Positions 49,196-59,107 of a DNA stretch of 64,000 bases are shown piece by piece (the first letter of the stretch is position 1; the number at the start of each line of letters is the position of its first letter). A model generated the notes under the pieces. The model ran no database searches and was not told the origin of the DNA. It saw only the letters and a program-made list of their open reading frames with translations. The position numbers were made by a program, and so were the translations under genes. The DNA is from Paraburkholderia sp. BCC1886 (GTDB taxonomy: Bacteria; Pseudomonadota; Gammaproteobacteria; Burkholderiales; Burkholderiaceae), in the NCBI RefSeq assembly GCF_900996245.1, contig NZ_CAAJGK010000038.1:62001-126000 (forward strand), read 5' to 3'.

Positions 49196-49471
49196 TTACT
49201 CTTCTGATGGTCTGCCAATGGGATGTTGTGTGAGATTCAGAAGTTTCCTGACATCCGGCCGGCCCAAGGCAATCACGTTGAGCATTGCGACTCCAAGCTG
49301 TCGAGCCAGTTCGTCGTCGAATCTGACTGCTTCATCGTCAAGGAAAAATGGCACCGCCATGCTTGCAGCCACGAGCGGAGCCAGCTTTGCTGAATCTACA
49401 GCTTGCATTGTCAATTGACGAGGATCGTCGGTGTAAGTGACGACCACGGAATACGGCGGATGATTGACCAT
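49196..49471 (-). CDS. Small orphan protein of unknown function
   Basis: The 91-residue product begins MVNHPPYSVVVTYTDDPRQL and ends LTQHPIGRPSEE. The ATG at 49471 has a good Shine-Dalgarno (AGGGGGTATTG) and is preferred over an in-frame ATG at 49525. It is an alpha/beta-looking soluble protein with no motif I know. Its C-terminal part is similar to a fragment encoded just upstream (49531-49629), suggesting a tandem duplicate that decayed. Confidence 0.6.
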   Translation of the reverse strand: MVNHPPYSVVVTYTDDPRQLTMQAVDSAKLAPLVAASMAVPFFLDDEAVRFDDELARQLGVAMLNVIALGRPDVRKLLNLTQHPIGRPSEE

Positions 49472-49530
49472 CAATACCCCCTGCATTGTTGAACGTGACG
49501 CCACCGATTCCCCTCGAAGCGCCATCGATC

Positions 49531-49629
49531 TTATAAGAGCTTGTCTAACGGGCTTTCCGTGAATGTCATGAACCGTTTGAGATCGGGTTGACCCATTGAC
49601 AGGAGTGCGACGATTTCACCGCATCCTCC
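49531..49629 (-). pseudogene. C-terminal remnant of a likely paralogue of the downstream small gene
   Basis: The minus-strand frame reads CGEIVALLSMGQPDLKRFMT then FTESPLDKLL and a TAA. SMGQPDLKRFMTFTESP matches ALGRPDVRKLLNLTQHP of the 91-residue gene that starts 60 bp downstream. The frame is closed by a TAA just before the remnant, and no good start lies inside, so it looks like the tail of a broken second copy. The match is short and was judged by eye. Confidence 0.5.
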
Positions 49630-49743
49630 TTACCAGCACACTCGCAGGTCTCCACCACGTCTAATACCCCACAAAACCCATAAGCCGTTGAAGTGCTTGC
49701 CATTTTTACCGCAACGACAAAGCACAGCAGCGCTCGCAATGAG

Positions 49744-51195
49744 TTATTCGCGCGCGACGCCGGACGCGTCCTGAGAAGCGGCCGCAGTCGACGCATCGGT
49801 CTCGCGCGCCTGCGCACGCCATTGCTGACGGGAGCGCACCATCCTGCGCACCGCGAGCCGCGCCATCTTGACCCAGCCCGATGGCCGCGGGTCCGCGAGC
49901 ATGCTCAACGCGCGCGCGTAGTCGAGTGTGAGACCGGGCGTCCATGCCATCGTCGCCGCCCGCTTGCGCAGTTGCGCGGCGACCCACAGCTCGGGCGTCA
50001 TGATCACCCGCAGGAAAGGCCGCCATCCGCCGAGCCTGCCCCACACGCGCGCCGATGCACCTTCGATCGCCGCTTCCAGCGCGCGCGACACCGTGCTCGA
50101 ACAGTTGCGATGCGTGAGGTTATAAGTCGTGTCCTGCCGATACACGTCCCAGAAACGTTGCAACCGCACCGGGTCGTAATTACGGATGCGCACCTGAACC
50201 GTCGACGGGCACCACGCTTTCGATTCGGTCGGGTAATCGGGCTGGAATAAGCCCGGTATGTCGTTCTCGCGAGTAGCGCGCAGCAGTCGCGCGAAGTCGT
50301 CGGGCGAGCGGTCGATCTCGACGCCGGGATACAGGCTGATATAAATGCCCTCGGGCGATTCGAGCGCGGCGTGACCAGTCGAGATCACGCCGTTGCGGTC
50401 GACCGCCGCGATGTAGCGATCCACGATGAGCTGACGGCGCGCTTCGCCTTTCGCGGAGCCGACCGGCGTCCAAACGTGCACGGTCAGCGCGGCTTCGTCG
50501 ACGGCGGGCGGGCCGTCCCATTCCATCGCCGCGCTTGCGCCGGGCGCCGACGCGCCGGGCGCCGATGCGCCAGCGGTCGTTGCGCGCGCAGCCGTCGCAT
50601 CGGCCTCGCTCACGGCGTCATCGAGGGAAGAAGCGGGGATAACCGCGAGCCGTCGCACCCGCGTACTCAGCAGCAGCATGTTCCAGCCGCCGAAGATCAG
50701 GCCAAGCCCGAGACAGTACGGCACGGTGCCCGCATAGTGCGTCGGATACGGTTGATAGAAGAAAATCGCCAGCGCGATTTCGACGACGCCGCCGATCATC
50801 GCGAGCCGCCACGTCCGGTAACGCACGACGCGGGCAGAGACGATCTGCAGCAGACCGTCGGCGAGAAACAGCGTGCCGAAAATCATCGACAGGATGAAGT
50901 GGCCGTGATGATGGCCTGCGAGAATCAGCGAGGCCGCGACGCAGAACGTCAGACCTTTCGCATAGCGCAGCGTGCGCTGGCCGCCCATGCCGGTCCACGC
51001 GACGGCCAGCGTGGCGAGACCTTCGATCAGCAGCAAGGCCGCGAACGGCGTGATCGGAAAATACAGCGCGCCGTCGAGCGCGTCGATGAACACCAGCACG
51101 CCGAGCAGCAGACTCAGCCAGCCCATCAGTCGCAGCGAGCGCCAGCGCTGGCGCAGGTAATCGACACCTAGCAGGATCATCACCAGCCGAACCAT
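49744..51195 (-). CDS. HdeD-like membrane domain fused to a permuted-papain-like domain
   Basis: The 483-residue protein has six or seven hydrophobic segments in residues 1-185, resembling HdeD/DUF308 (LLLGVLVFIDAL, FILSMIFGTLFLADGLLQIV). A low-complexity Ala/Ser/Gly linker follows, then a soluble domain (about 230-400) with His in ISTGHAALESPEG and a Cys in LTHRNCSSTV. These His and Cys positions suggest a permuted papain/NlpC-like thiol hydrolase on the membrane. The C-terminus is basic. A GGAGG Shine-Dalgarno precedes the ATG. Function is unknown. Confidence 0.8.
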   Translation of the reverse strand: MVRLVMILLGVDYLRQRWRSLRLMGWLSLLLGVLVFIDALDGALYFPITPFAALLLIEGLATLAVAWTGMGGQRTLRYAKGLTFCVAASLILAGHHHGHFILSMIFGTLFLADGLLQIVSARVVRYRTWRLAMIGGVVEIALAIFFYQPYPTHYAGTVPYCLGLGLIFGGWNMLLLSTRVRRLAVIPASSLDDAVSEADATAARATTAGASAPGASAPGASAAMEWDGPPAVDEAALTVHVWTPVGSAKGEARRQLIVDRYIAAVDRNGVISTGHAALESPEGIYISLYPGVEIDRSPDDFARLLRATRENDIPGLFQPDYPTESKAWCPSTVQVRIRNYDPVRLQRFWDVYRQDTTYNLTHRNCSSTVSRALEAAIEGASARVWGRLGGWRPFLRVIMTPELWVAAQLRKRAATMAWTPGLTLDYARALSMLADPRPSGWVKMARLAVRRMVRSRQQWRAQARETDASTAAASQDASGVARE

Positions 51196-51277
51196 CGCGG
51201 GACCTCCGTAGTCGATGCGCGCACTGCACGCATCTTAACCACATTCACGGCGGCAACGGTTCGACCGACCAGCGCAG

Positions 51278-52222
51278 TCAGGCCGTCGCGGCCTGCGGCG
51301 TGGCGAGACTGCCGGCGCCTTGCCCGCTCCCCTGCTCACCGCCCAGCGCGTCGAGCAGATCCGCCAGCATGCGGTCGAGTTCGGCGCTCATCAACGTGAA
51401 GTCGGAATCGAAGCGTTCGTCGTCGTTCTGCGCGGTGGGATCGCTCGCTTCCTTCAACACGTCGAGCGGCGTCACGCGCTTGATGGTCAGCGACGGCGTC
51501 AGCACGAACGACACGCGGTCGTTCCACGTCATCGCGAGTCGCATGCATTGCTTGCCGGCTTCGATATGCCGGCGCATGTCGTCGGTGTCGAGCGTGTGTC
51601 CGACGTAACGCACGGTCGCGTTGCCTTCGGCGGGCGAGCGCAACTCGGTGTCCTGATCGAGCGTGAAGCCGGCCGGGCCTTCGCCCGACAACAGCCAGCC
51701 CGTCATCGCCGAGACCGGCGCGTGCGCGACGCGCACCGTGCCGAGCGGCAACTGGTCGATCGACTTCACGAGCAGAGCGCGCACCTCGTCGGCTACCGCC
51801 TGCGAGGCGGCGTCGATCACGAGCCAGCCATGACGCGTATCGATCCACACGCGCGTATCGCGCCGGATGCTGAAGGCGCGCGGCAGCAACTCGTCGGTGA
51901 CCTGTTCCTTGAGTTCGCGCATCTGCTTGCGCCCGGGCTTGAAACCCTGCTGATCTTCGAGATCGGCGGCGCGCGCCTTCGTCACCTGCGTGACCACCGA
52001 TGCGGGCAGCAATTTCTTTTCGGCGCGAAACACCAGCAGCATCTGGCCATTCAAGGTGTACACGAGCGAGTCGTCGTCGCGCGGCGAAGCCCAGCCCTGG
52101 CTTTGCATCTCGACGCTGTTACCCGGCGCGAACGCATGCGGCGCGAGCCACTTCTGCATCTGTTCGGGGTTGACGGACCACGGAGCGGGAAGGCGGTGAA
52201 GCTGGAGGTTTTTGAACCACAT
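51278..52222 (-). CDS. rdgC: Recombination-associated protein RdgC
   Basis: The 314-residue protein begins [20 protein letters not shown] and carries RdgC features: [40 protein letters not shown] and [20 protein letters not shown]. RdgC forms a ring on DNA and limits RecA action. The last 20 residues are Gly/Ala/Gln-rich and not conserved. It is a single gene downstream of a glycosyltransferase. Confidence 0.97.
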   Translation of the reverse strand: MWFKNLQLHRLPAPWSVNPEQMQKWLAPHAFAPGNSVEMQSQGWASPRDDDSLVYTLNGQMLLVFRAEKKLLPASVVTQVTKARAADLEDQQGFKPGRKQMRELKEQVTDELLPRAFSIRRDTRVWIDTRHGWLVIDAASQAVADEVRALLVKSIDQLPLGTVRVAHAPVSAMTGWLLSGEGPAGFTLDQDTELRSPAEGNATVRYVGHTLDTDDMRRHIEAGKQCMRLAMTWNDRVSFVLTPSLTIKRVTPLDVLKEASDPTAQNDDERFDSDFTLMSAELDRMLADLLDALGGEQGSGQGAGSLATPQAATA

Positions 52223-52307
52223 GGGCAGGGAATGTCGAGCAGGAAAAGCGCGCCATTCTATATGACGACGCGGGCGCGGCCGGCTAGCCGAGCCCGCGCC
52301 GCCCGGC

Positions 52308-53153
52308 TCAACTGAATGCGCGCTTGATACGCGACTTGAGCAGCGCGCGGCGCAACCGGCCCGTGCGCTCGGGCTCGCTCACGGCTACGCCGCCTTCCAC
52401 CGCGCGGCCGCGGCGCAGGAAATACCGGTCGAACGTCGCCTGCGTCATGCCCCACTTGTTGAGGAACTGGCGACGCCCGTCGTTCTTGACGACCTTGCCG
52501 GTGCTCTTCTGCTGGAAGTGATAGACGAGACTGTCGCCGACGCCGAGAAACACGCGGCAACCGGCGTCCCACAGTTTCATCGAGAAGTCGTTGTCGCTGC
52601 TCATGCCCGGGCTCAATTCGCTGCTGTAGCCGCCGACCTTGTGCCACCAGTCGCGATGCACGAGCGTGGGCGGCCAGGTGGCGCCGCGCCAGTCGGCGCG
52701 CTTGAGTGTCGACGTGGCGGCCACCAGTTCGTCCGCCCGGAAACTCTCGACGTCGCGGCCGAAGTTCTGCACGACCACACAGGGATTACCCGAATCGACC
52801 GGTTCGATCATCGTGCCGGACAGCATGAACAGACGATCCGCCGGCATCTGCGCGAGCCGCCTGACGAGCGCGTCGTCCCAGCCGGGACAGCAGTACATGT
52901 CGTCGTTCATGTACACGACGTACTCCTGCGTGGCGCGCGCCGCCGCCAGGTTCACCGCATGACAGATGCCGATGTTGCCGGGCGACGCGGTATGTTCGAT
53001 GCCCTCGTCGCGCACCCAGGCGAGCGTGCCGTCCGACCCGTCGTTCACGTGCACGATGATCTGATGCGCATGCGTCGAATGACGCCGCAGACTCTCGATC
53101 ACGAGCCGCAGATAAGGCAGGTTGTTCCAGGTCGGGATGATGATTGAGAACAT
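52308..53153 (-). CDS. Family 2 glycosyltransferase
   Basis: The 281-residue GT-A protein starts [20 protein letters not shown] and has [10 protein letters not shown], the DXD-like YMNDDMYC and a C-terminal basic stretch. It should add a sugar to an LPS or related glycan; donor and acceptor are unknown. The ATG at 53153 is chosen because the family always starts near the first beta strand. It is divergent from the O-antigen ligase gene across 269 bp. Confidence 0.9.
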   Translation of the reverse strand: MFSIIIPTWNNLPYLRLVIESLRRHSTHAHQIIVHVNDGSDGTLAWVRDEGIEHTASPGNIGICHAVNLAAARATQEYVVYMNDDMYCCPGWDDALVRRLAQMPADRLFMLSGTMIEPVDSGNPCVVVQNFGRDVESFRADELVAATSTLKRADWRGATWPPTLVHRDWWHKVGGYSSELSPGMSSDNDFSMKLWDAGCRVFLGVGDSLVYHFQQKSTGKVVKNDGRRQFLNKWGMTQATFDRYFLRRGRAVEGGVAVSEPERTGRLRRALLKSRIKRAFS

Positions 53154-53323
53154 CGATTCGGTCCGTTGAGCTTGCCGACGGCCATCCGCCGACCTTCCGT
53201 TTTGCCCGGAATTGTACCGCCCGCGTTCGACGCGCCGACAAATTCCGCCCTTGCCCGGTCGCGCGGGCCTGGGGAGAACCTTACCGTGTGCGACAGCAAG
53301 CATTTTGCAAGGAGGGGCACGGT

Positions 53324-53329
53324 TATAAT
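53324..53329 (+). promoter_or_regulatory. -10 box of a promoter for waaL
   Basis: TATAAT occurs in CGGTTATAATCCCG, 94 bp upstream of the waaL start. No -35 at the right distance is convincing. Confidence 0.4.
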
Positions 53330-53422
53330 CCCGTTCGCTCTACCGTCTCAAAACTGCCAACGAGGCGTCCGGCCCCGCAACTTCACCACCGGAACGGTAG
53401 TGTTTATAAATATTCCGACTCT

Positions 53423-54688
53423 ATGATTTTTGCTCCCAGTCTGGTCTGGCTCAGCACGGCACTCCTGTTTCTGGCGCCCGCGGTGAATCTCGTGTGGCGT
53501 GGCGGCACCGGCTACTGCTTCTTCGCTTTACTGGCGCTGGCGCTCGGCGCCGCGATCGTCAACCGGCGCACACCCGGCTATTTCTCCGGCTTGCGCACCT
53601 ATCGCTGGTACTCCATCGGCATGCTGGCGCTGGTGGTCGCGATCGCCGTGCAGCAGGCGCTGTTCGGCTACTGGCTGCCACGCCAGTTCGACGCGCTGTC
53701 GCGCTTCGTGCTCGCGTTACCCATCTTTCTGCTGCTGCGGCAATTGCCGTCGCGCCATCTGCGGATGATCGGCTGGGGCTGCGCGGCGGGCGCCGTCGCG
53801 GTCGGCGTCTGGGCAGTGGTCGATCAGCCGCCCGGCGGCTGGACCGATGCGAACCGCCTCGCGAACTCGTACACGAATGCCATTCCGTTCGGCGACACGG
53901 CGCTGCTGCTCGGCTTCCTGTCGGTGTTCACGCTCGGCTGGGATAGCCCGCGCGACTGGCGCGTGCTGGGCGTGCGTCTCGTGGCGCTGGTGGCCGGCGG
54001 TTACGCTTCGTATCTGTCGGGCACGCGCGGCGGCTGGCTCGCCGTGCCGGTGTTCGTCGTGCTGCTGGGGTTTCAGTATCAGTGGTTCGTCCACAAGAAA
54101 CGGCTGCTGGTCGCGACGCTCGCCATCGTCGTGCTGGCCGTCGCGCTGTATTCCACCGAGCGCATTCACAAGCGGCTCGACGAAGTCACCACCGACGTCT
54201 CGATGATGCATCAGGGCGAGGACTACACCTCGGTCGGGCTGCGTCTGCAACTGTGGAACGCGTCGCGGCTGATCTTCGCGCACCATCCCGTCTACGGGAT
54301 CGGCAAGGGGCGCCTCGTCGACGAGTTGGGTCTGCTTGCCAAACGCGGCGAAGTGAAGCCCGAGATCGTCAATGAACGCGCGCATAGCGACTTTTTCTCG
54401 ACGCTCGCGGAAATGGGCGCGGTGGGCGTCGTCTGCCTGCTGCTACTCTACTTCGGCATGTCGGTGTATTTCTGGCGGCACCGGCGGTCTACCGACCCGG
54501 CGATCCGCGCGGCTTCGTATGCCGGGCTCGCCGTTGCCACGAGCACCGTCGTCTTCGGGCTGACCATCGACGTGCTGGTGCCGATCATGGTGACCGTGCT
54601 GCTCGCGCTGCTCGTGGCCGCGTTGCTCGCGGTGATCGATTCGCGCAAGCGCGAACTGGCGGCGGGTGGTGCGGCGTTGCGCCGCTAA
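53423..54688 (+). CDS. waaL: O-antigen ligase (WaaL/Wzy family)
   Basis: The 421-residue membrane protein has about ten spans, the Wzy_C motif SGTRGGWLAV and a periplasmic loop with the family's histidine in NERAHSDFFSTLAEMG. It should attach O-antigen to lipid A-core in the periplasm. The ATG at 53423 is preferred because the hydrophobic start MIFAPSLVWLSTALLF follows. Other O-antigen polymerases share these motifs, so the exact role is inferred from the context of msbA and glycosyltransferases. Confidence 0.85.
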   Translation: MIFAPSLVWLSTALLFLAPAVNLVWRGGTGYCFFALLALALGAAIVNRRTPGYFSGLRTYRWYSIGMLALVVAIAVQQALFGYWLPRQFDALSRFVLALPIFLLLRQLPSRHLRMIGWGCAAGAVAVGVWAVVDQPPGGWTDANRLANSYTNAIPFGDTALLLGFLSVFTLGWDSPRDWRVLGVRLVALVAGGYASYLSGTRGGWLAVPVFVVLLGFQYQWFVHKKRLLVATLAIVVLAVALYSTERIHKRLDEVTTDVSMMHQGEDYTSVGLRLQLWNASRLIFAHHPVYGIGKGRLVDELGLLAKRGEVKPEIVNERAHSDFFSTLAEMGAVGVVCLLLLYFGMSVYFWRHRRSTDPAIRAASYAGLAVATSTVVFGLTIDVLVPIMVTVLLALLVAALLAVIDSRKRELAAGGAALRR

Positions 54689-54733
54689 CCGTCGACTAAG
54701 CGCTGAAGCGACTGAAGCGACCACGCGCCTCGT

Positions 54734-55837
54734 CTACCGCGTGAACAGTTCAACCAGCGCCGCGACGTGCGCATCCACGCTGGGGTCGTAGACCAGACTG
54801 CTGCGCGGGTCCTCGATGCGAGCGTAACCGCTGTTCAGTTGCGCGAGCGCAAGCTGGATGGCGCGCTCGAAACTCCCCGGCGTTTGCCGCGAAAATTCGA
54901 TTTTTGCCGATCCGGTGACGGTCTCCGCCGAGCCGACGTTATCGGCGATCACGAGCGGCGTACCGCACATTACCGACTCCACGCCGACCAGACCGAACGG
55001 CTCATACGACGACGCCACCACGGTGAAATCGGCCGCCGCGAACAGCTTGCCGATTTCGTTGCAATAGCCGACATAGCGGATCGTCTCGCTGGTTTTCGGC
55101 ACCGGACGTCCGGCTACCACGAGGCACACCGGCAACGTGGTCTGCGCAAAAAAAGCTTCCAGCAGCGGATACCCTTTGCGCTCGTGACTGGTGGACGAAA
55201 ACACGAAGATCGCCCGATCGGACGGCAAATCGAATTCGCGGCGCACCGCCGCGCGCGCCGCGTCGTCGAGCGGCTGGAAGCGCGCCGTATCGACCGGCGG
55301 ATAGAGCACGTCGATGCGTTCGGCCGGGACGTCGTAGAAACGCTGCAACTCGCGGCTCATCAACTGCGAATGGGCGACGATCCCGCGCGCCTCGCGATAC
55401 ACGCGCCGCTCCAGTTCGATCTGCCATTGGTCGCTGCGGCGTGCGCTACGCCCCGCCGCTTCCAGCGAGCCGGGATGCGTGCCGCCGCACAACGCGACAT
55501 CGGCATGCGTGGAGTGGTTGATCGAAAACACGCAGGCCGGCCGATGACGTTTGAGCCGTTGCTTCAGACGCCAGTCGAACGCGAGATTGCGCAGCTTGCG
55601 CGGCGCCCAGCGCACGTTCAGCGGCTGCGCGTCGATCCATGCCGCCTCGGGCAGCGAACGGTCGATTTCGCGGGCGTACAGCGTGGGACGCATTCCCAAA
55701 CGATGCAGACCGGCAATCACGTCACGCGTGTAGCGTTCGGCACCGCCGCTGTTCTTCAGTGCCTGGGCAGTCAGGGCGATGTCGGTGAGTGAAGCACGGG
55801 TCGGGTCGGACAAGGATCGGATCTCGTTGAAGCGCAC
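54734..55837 (-). CDS. Family 4 glycosyltransferase
   Basis: The protein is a GT-B enzyme of the GT4 type: an N-terminal half with NSGGAERYTRDVIAGL, and a C-terminal half with FSSTSHERKGYPLLEAF and the nucleotide-binding SSYEPFGLVGVESVMCG. It should act in LPS core or O-antigen synthesis. The start is unsure: the GTG at 55837 gives 367 residues, but it could begin up to 93 bp upstream (TTG) or at an internal TTG near 55816. It converges with waaL. Confidence 0.88.
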   Translation of the reverse strand: MRFNEIRSLSDPTRASLTDIALTAQALKNSGGAERYTRDVIAGLHRLGMRPTLYAREIDRSLPEAAWIDAQPLNVRWAPRKLRNLAFDWRLKQRLKRHRPACVFSINHSTHADVALCGGTHPGSLEAAGRSARRSDQWQIELERRVYREARGIVAHSQLMSRELQRFYDVPAERIDVLYPPVDTARFQPLDDAARAAVRREFDLPSDRAIFVFSSTSHERKGYPLLEAFFAQTTLPVCLVVAGRPVPKTSETIRYVGYCNEIGKLFAAADFTVVASSYEPFGLVGVESVMCGTPLVIADNVGSAETVTGSAKIEFSRQTPGSFERAIQLALAQLNSGYARIEDPRSSLVYDPSVDAHVAALVELFTR

Positions 55838-56073
55838 CTGCGTGGCGGAGGCGCGGGTAGTGTGCCGGTGAGGTGCCGGGGACGCCGCGGTGATGTGACG
55901 ACGACGCGGCGGTTCCGGCGGCAGCGGCAATTGTAAAGGATGGGTTCAGGGGTACGCGTTGTCTGCATGCCTCGGTCCGGGTCGGTCCGGGTCGGCGCGG
56001 GTTGGCGCGCTCCCCTCGCGCAGGCTGGCCGCGACCGATTAGAATCGAGCCGATCCGCTTCTCCACCGATTCC

Positions 56074-57099
56074 ATGACCGATAGCCCGTCGCCCTCGATT
56101 ACCGCCGCCGCGTCGGACCCCGCCCGCCCTCTGGTGTCGATCCTGCTGATCGCCTACAACCAGGAAAAGCCGATCGTCGACGCGATCCGGAGCGCGCTCG
56201 CGCAGACTTATCAACCGCTCGAAATTCTCGTGTCCGACGATGCGTCCAGCGACGGCACGTTCGCCGCCATCGAAGCGACGCTGGCCGGCTACACCGGGCC
56301 GCATCGCGTGAGCGCACGGCGCAATGCGACCAACCAGGGCATCAGCACGCATCTGTCGCAACTCGCGCAACTCGCGCAGGGCGAATTGCTGTTCGTGGCG
56401 GCCGGCGACGACATGTCGGCGCCGAACCGTTGCGAGCGCGTGGTCGATTTCTGGCTCGCGCACGAGCGCCGCCCCGACCTGATCGCCACCGATCTCGCCG
56501 ATATGGACGAAGCGGGCCACGTCCACGAGCGGATGGCGCCGACCGAACTCGACACCTATCGCAGCTTCGACGACTGGCTGGTGCGCCGGCCCTGGCTGAT
56601 CGGTGCGGCGCACACGTGGTCGCGGCGGTTGTTCGAGCGCTTCGGGCCCATGCTGCCGGGCGCCGCGGCGGAGGATCAGATCATGGTGTTGCGCGCGATC
56701 CTGTCGGGCGGCGCGATGAGCCTGCGCGAACCACTGGTGCGTTACCGGCGTGGTGGCTTGTCGCGCAAACGCCGTTACGGCTCGGTGGCCGAGTTGATCG
56801 CGCGCATGCGGCAGAGCAATCGATATGGTCTGGCGGAGCTGGCGCAGTTGCAGCGTGACGCCGAGGTCGCCGGTGTGGGCGAACGCATGCGCGCGGCGCT
56901 CGCGCCCAAGCTCGCGCGCGAGCGCTTCATCCATGACATGTTCGAGGCGCGTTCGGGCGGTGAGCGGGTGGCGCTGCTGCTGAAGAGCGCAGGCGTGAAG
57001 CCCGGCTTGCGGGTGCGCATGTTCCTCTATGCGAGTTGCCCGGCGGTCTATGCGCCGGGCATCTGGCTCAAACGGAAGGTGCGGGGCGAGCGCGGCTGA
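56074..57099 (+). CDS. Family 2 glycosyltransferase
   Basis: The 341-residue GT-A protein starts MTDSPSPSITAAASDPARPL and has VSILLIAYNQEKPIVDAI, LVSDDASSDGTF and AAGDDMSAPN, then a C-terminal helical region with a basic end (LKRKVRGERG). It is probably involved in LPS or capsule glycan assembly. It converges on msbA with 42 bp between stops, where an 11-bp direct repeat occurs. Confidence 0.9.
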   Translation: MTDSPSPSITAAASDPARPLVSILLIAYNQEKPIVDAIRSALAQTYQPLEILVSDDASSDGTFAAIEATLAGYTGPHRVSARRNATNQGISTHLSQLAQLAQGELLFVAAGDDMSAPNRCERVVDFWLAHERRPDLIATDLADMDEAGHVHERMAPTELDTYRSFDDWLVRRPWLIGAAHTWSRRLFERFGPMLPGAAAEDQIMVLRAILSGGAMSLREPLVRYRRGGLSRKRRYGSVAELIARMRQSNRYGLAELAQLQRDAEVAGVGERMRAALAPKLARERFIHDMFEARSGGERVALLLKSAGVKPGLRVRMFLYASCPAVYAPGIWLKRKVRGERG

Positions 57100-57104
57100 G
57101 TGTC

Positions 57105-57126
57105 GCGTTTGTGTTGCGTTTGTGTT
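57105..57126. repeat. 11-bp direct repeat between the glycosyltransferase and msbA genes
   Basis: gcgtttgtgtt occurs twice in tandem between two convergent stop codons. It is probably a slippage duplication. Confidence 0.8.
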
Positions 57127-57141
57127 GCGTAGCGTCGAGGC

Positions 57142-58935
57142 CTAGCTTCCGCTCTGCTGGAACTGGATGCGGTGCAGATTGGCGTACATGCCGTTCTGCG
57201 CGAGCAGTTCGCGATGGCTGCCGCTCTCGACGATACGCCCGCCCTCCATCACGAGGATGCGGTCGGCGCGCTCGATAGTCGACAGGCGGTGCGCGATGAC
57301 GAGCGTCGTGCGGCCTTTCATCAAGGTTTCCAGCGCGGCCTGCACATGACGCTCGGACTCGGAGTCCAGCGCCGAGGTGGCTTCGTCGAGAATCAGGATC
57401 GGCACGTCCTTGTAGATCGCGCGCGCGATGGCGAGGCGCTGGCGCTGGCCGCCCGACAGCATCATGCCGTTGTCGCCGACGAGCGTCTCGATGCCGTTGG
57501 GCATCGCCTCGACCGTTTCCCACAGGTTAGCCGCACGCAGCGCCGCTTCGACCTTGGCGGCGTCGGCCTTCTGCCCGTAAGCGACGTTGTTCGCCACGGT
57601 GTCGTTGAACAGCACGACGTCCTGGCTCACCATCGCGATCTGGCTGCGCAGCGCGTGCAGATCGTATTCCGGCAACGCGACGCCATCCACGAGAATCGCG
57701 CCGCCGCTCGGATCGAAAAAGCGCGGCAGCAGGTTGACCAGCGTAGTCTTGCCGCTACCCGACGGACCGGCGAGCGCGATCATTTCGCCCGGCGCGACCT
57801 TGAACGACACCTGATCGAGCGTGTGGCGGTTGTGGGTCGCGTTGCTGCCATAGCTGAACGACACGTCGCGGAACTCGACTTCACCGCGCGCGCGTTCGAG
57901 CGTCTTGCCGCCGCCGGCCGGCTCGAGCGGTTCGTCGATCAGACCGAAGATCAGTTCGCACGCCGTCATGCCGCGCTGCAGCGGCTGGTTGACGTCCATC
58001 AGATGCTTCAGCGGGGAGATGATCAGCAGCATCGACGTGACGAAGGCGACGAAGCCGCCGACCGTGGTCTGGTCCGACGACGACTGCACCACCGCGATGG
58101 TGATGACCACGGCCAGTGCGATGGAAGCCAGAAATTGCGTGAGCGGCTGGGCAAGACCACCCGACACGGTCACGCGCATGGCGTAGCCGCGCAGCCGGCG
58201 CGCCATCGACGTGAAGCGTTCGATCTCGTACGGCTCGCCGTTATGCACCTTGACGACCTTGTAGCCGCCAACCGTCTCTTCGACGATGTACGACAGCTCG
58301 TTGGTCAGCAATTGCTGCTCGCGGTTCAGACGCCGCAGACGGCGGCTGATCTTGCCGACCAGCCAGCCGATGCTCGGCAACAGCACGGCGACGATCAAGG
58401 TCAGACGCCAGTTCAACAGAAACAGATAGCCGAGCAGAAAGATGACGGTGAGCGAGTCCCGCACCAGCGTCACCAGCACGCTTTGCAGCACGGTGAGAAT
58501 CTGGTTGACCTCGAAGACAATGGCGTTGATGACCGTGCTCGCCGTTTCGCGCTGGAAGAACGCGACGCTCGTGTGAACCATGCGCTCGAACATCTTGAGC
58601 CGTAGATCGAGCAGGATCTTGCTGGTCACGTAAGCCAGCAGATAGCCGGACGCGTATTGCGACAGGCCGCGAACCAGCGCCAGCCCGATCACGGCGAGCG
58701 GCACGAACCAGGCGGCCTTGTCGCTGGCGTGCGTGCCGAAACCATGGTCGAGCAGCGGTTTGAGCAAGGCGGGGATGGCGGCGTCGGTGCCGGCGCTGAC
58801 AGCCATGGCCGCGATGGCGGCGAGAATCACCCACAACAGCGGCCTGAGATACGGCCACAAGCGCCGGAAAACGACCGCAGGCGACGATGCCTCGCCTGAA
58901 CCGATGGGTTTGCTTAACGTTGGCTTCGCGCTCAA
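57142..58935 (-). CDS. msbA: Lipid A export ATP-binding/permease protein MsbA
   Basis: The 597-residue half-transporter has six membrane spans (residues about 30-330) and an ABC domain with Walker [10 protein letters not shown], the signature LSGGQRQR and Walker [13 protein letters not shown]. It flips lipid A-core across the inner membrane. The start is placed at a TTG at 58935 with an AGAGGA before it ([12 protein letters not shown]), matching typical N-termini; a GTG at 58965 would add ten residues. It is divergent from waaE. Confidence 0.95.
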   Translation of the reverse strand: MSAKPTLSKPIGSGEASSPAVVFRRLWPYLRPLLWVILAAIAAMAVSAGTDAAIPALLKPLLDHGFGTHASDKAAWFVPLAVIGLALVRGLSQYASGYLLAYVTSKILLDLRLKMFERMVHTSVAFFQRETASTVINAIVFEVNQILTVLQSVLVTLVRDSLTVIFLLGYLFLLNWRLTLIVAVLLPSIGWLVGKISRRLRRLNREQQLLTNELSYIVEETVGGYKVVKVHNGEPYEIERFTSMARRLRGYAMRVTVSGGLAQPLTQFLASIALAVVITIAVVQSSSDQTTVGGFVAFVTSMLLIISPLKHLMDVNQPLQRGMTACELIFGLIDEPLEPAGGGKTLERARGEVEFRDVSFSYGSNATHNRHTLDQVSFKVAPGEMIALAGPSGSGKTTLVNLLPRFFDPSGGAILVDGVALPEYDLHALRSQIAMVSQDVVLFNDTVANNVAYGQKADAAKVEAALRAANLWETVEAMPNGIETLVGDNGMMLSGGQRQRLAIARAIYKDVPILILDEATSALDSESERHVQAALETLMKGRTTLVIAHRLSTIERADRILVMEGGRIVESGSHRELLAQNGMYANLHRIQFQQSGS

Positions 58936-59107
58936 GGAATCCTCTGGGAATGCGGAACGGCTCACGCGCGGTGACGGGAATGCCTGCCGTGCGCAATATC
59001 AAAAATGAGCATTGTAAACGCTCGACGACGGCTGACGGACGCTGTGTATACTTGCGCGACTCTTTGCGCCCAGCCGCCTCTCTTACGCCAATTCCACGTC
59101 ATCCGGT

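Noticed and set aside
49566..49817. An 83-codon minus-strand frame ending SCQWVNPISNGS
   Set aside because: It runs out of the HdeD-fusion gene in a different frame and has no start signal; the alternative frame at 49531-49629 fits the neighbouring gene better.
57172..58605. A 477-codon plus-strand frame opposite msbA
   Set aside because: It is antisense to a complete ABC transporter and has no domain.
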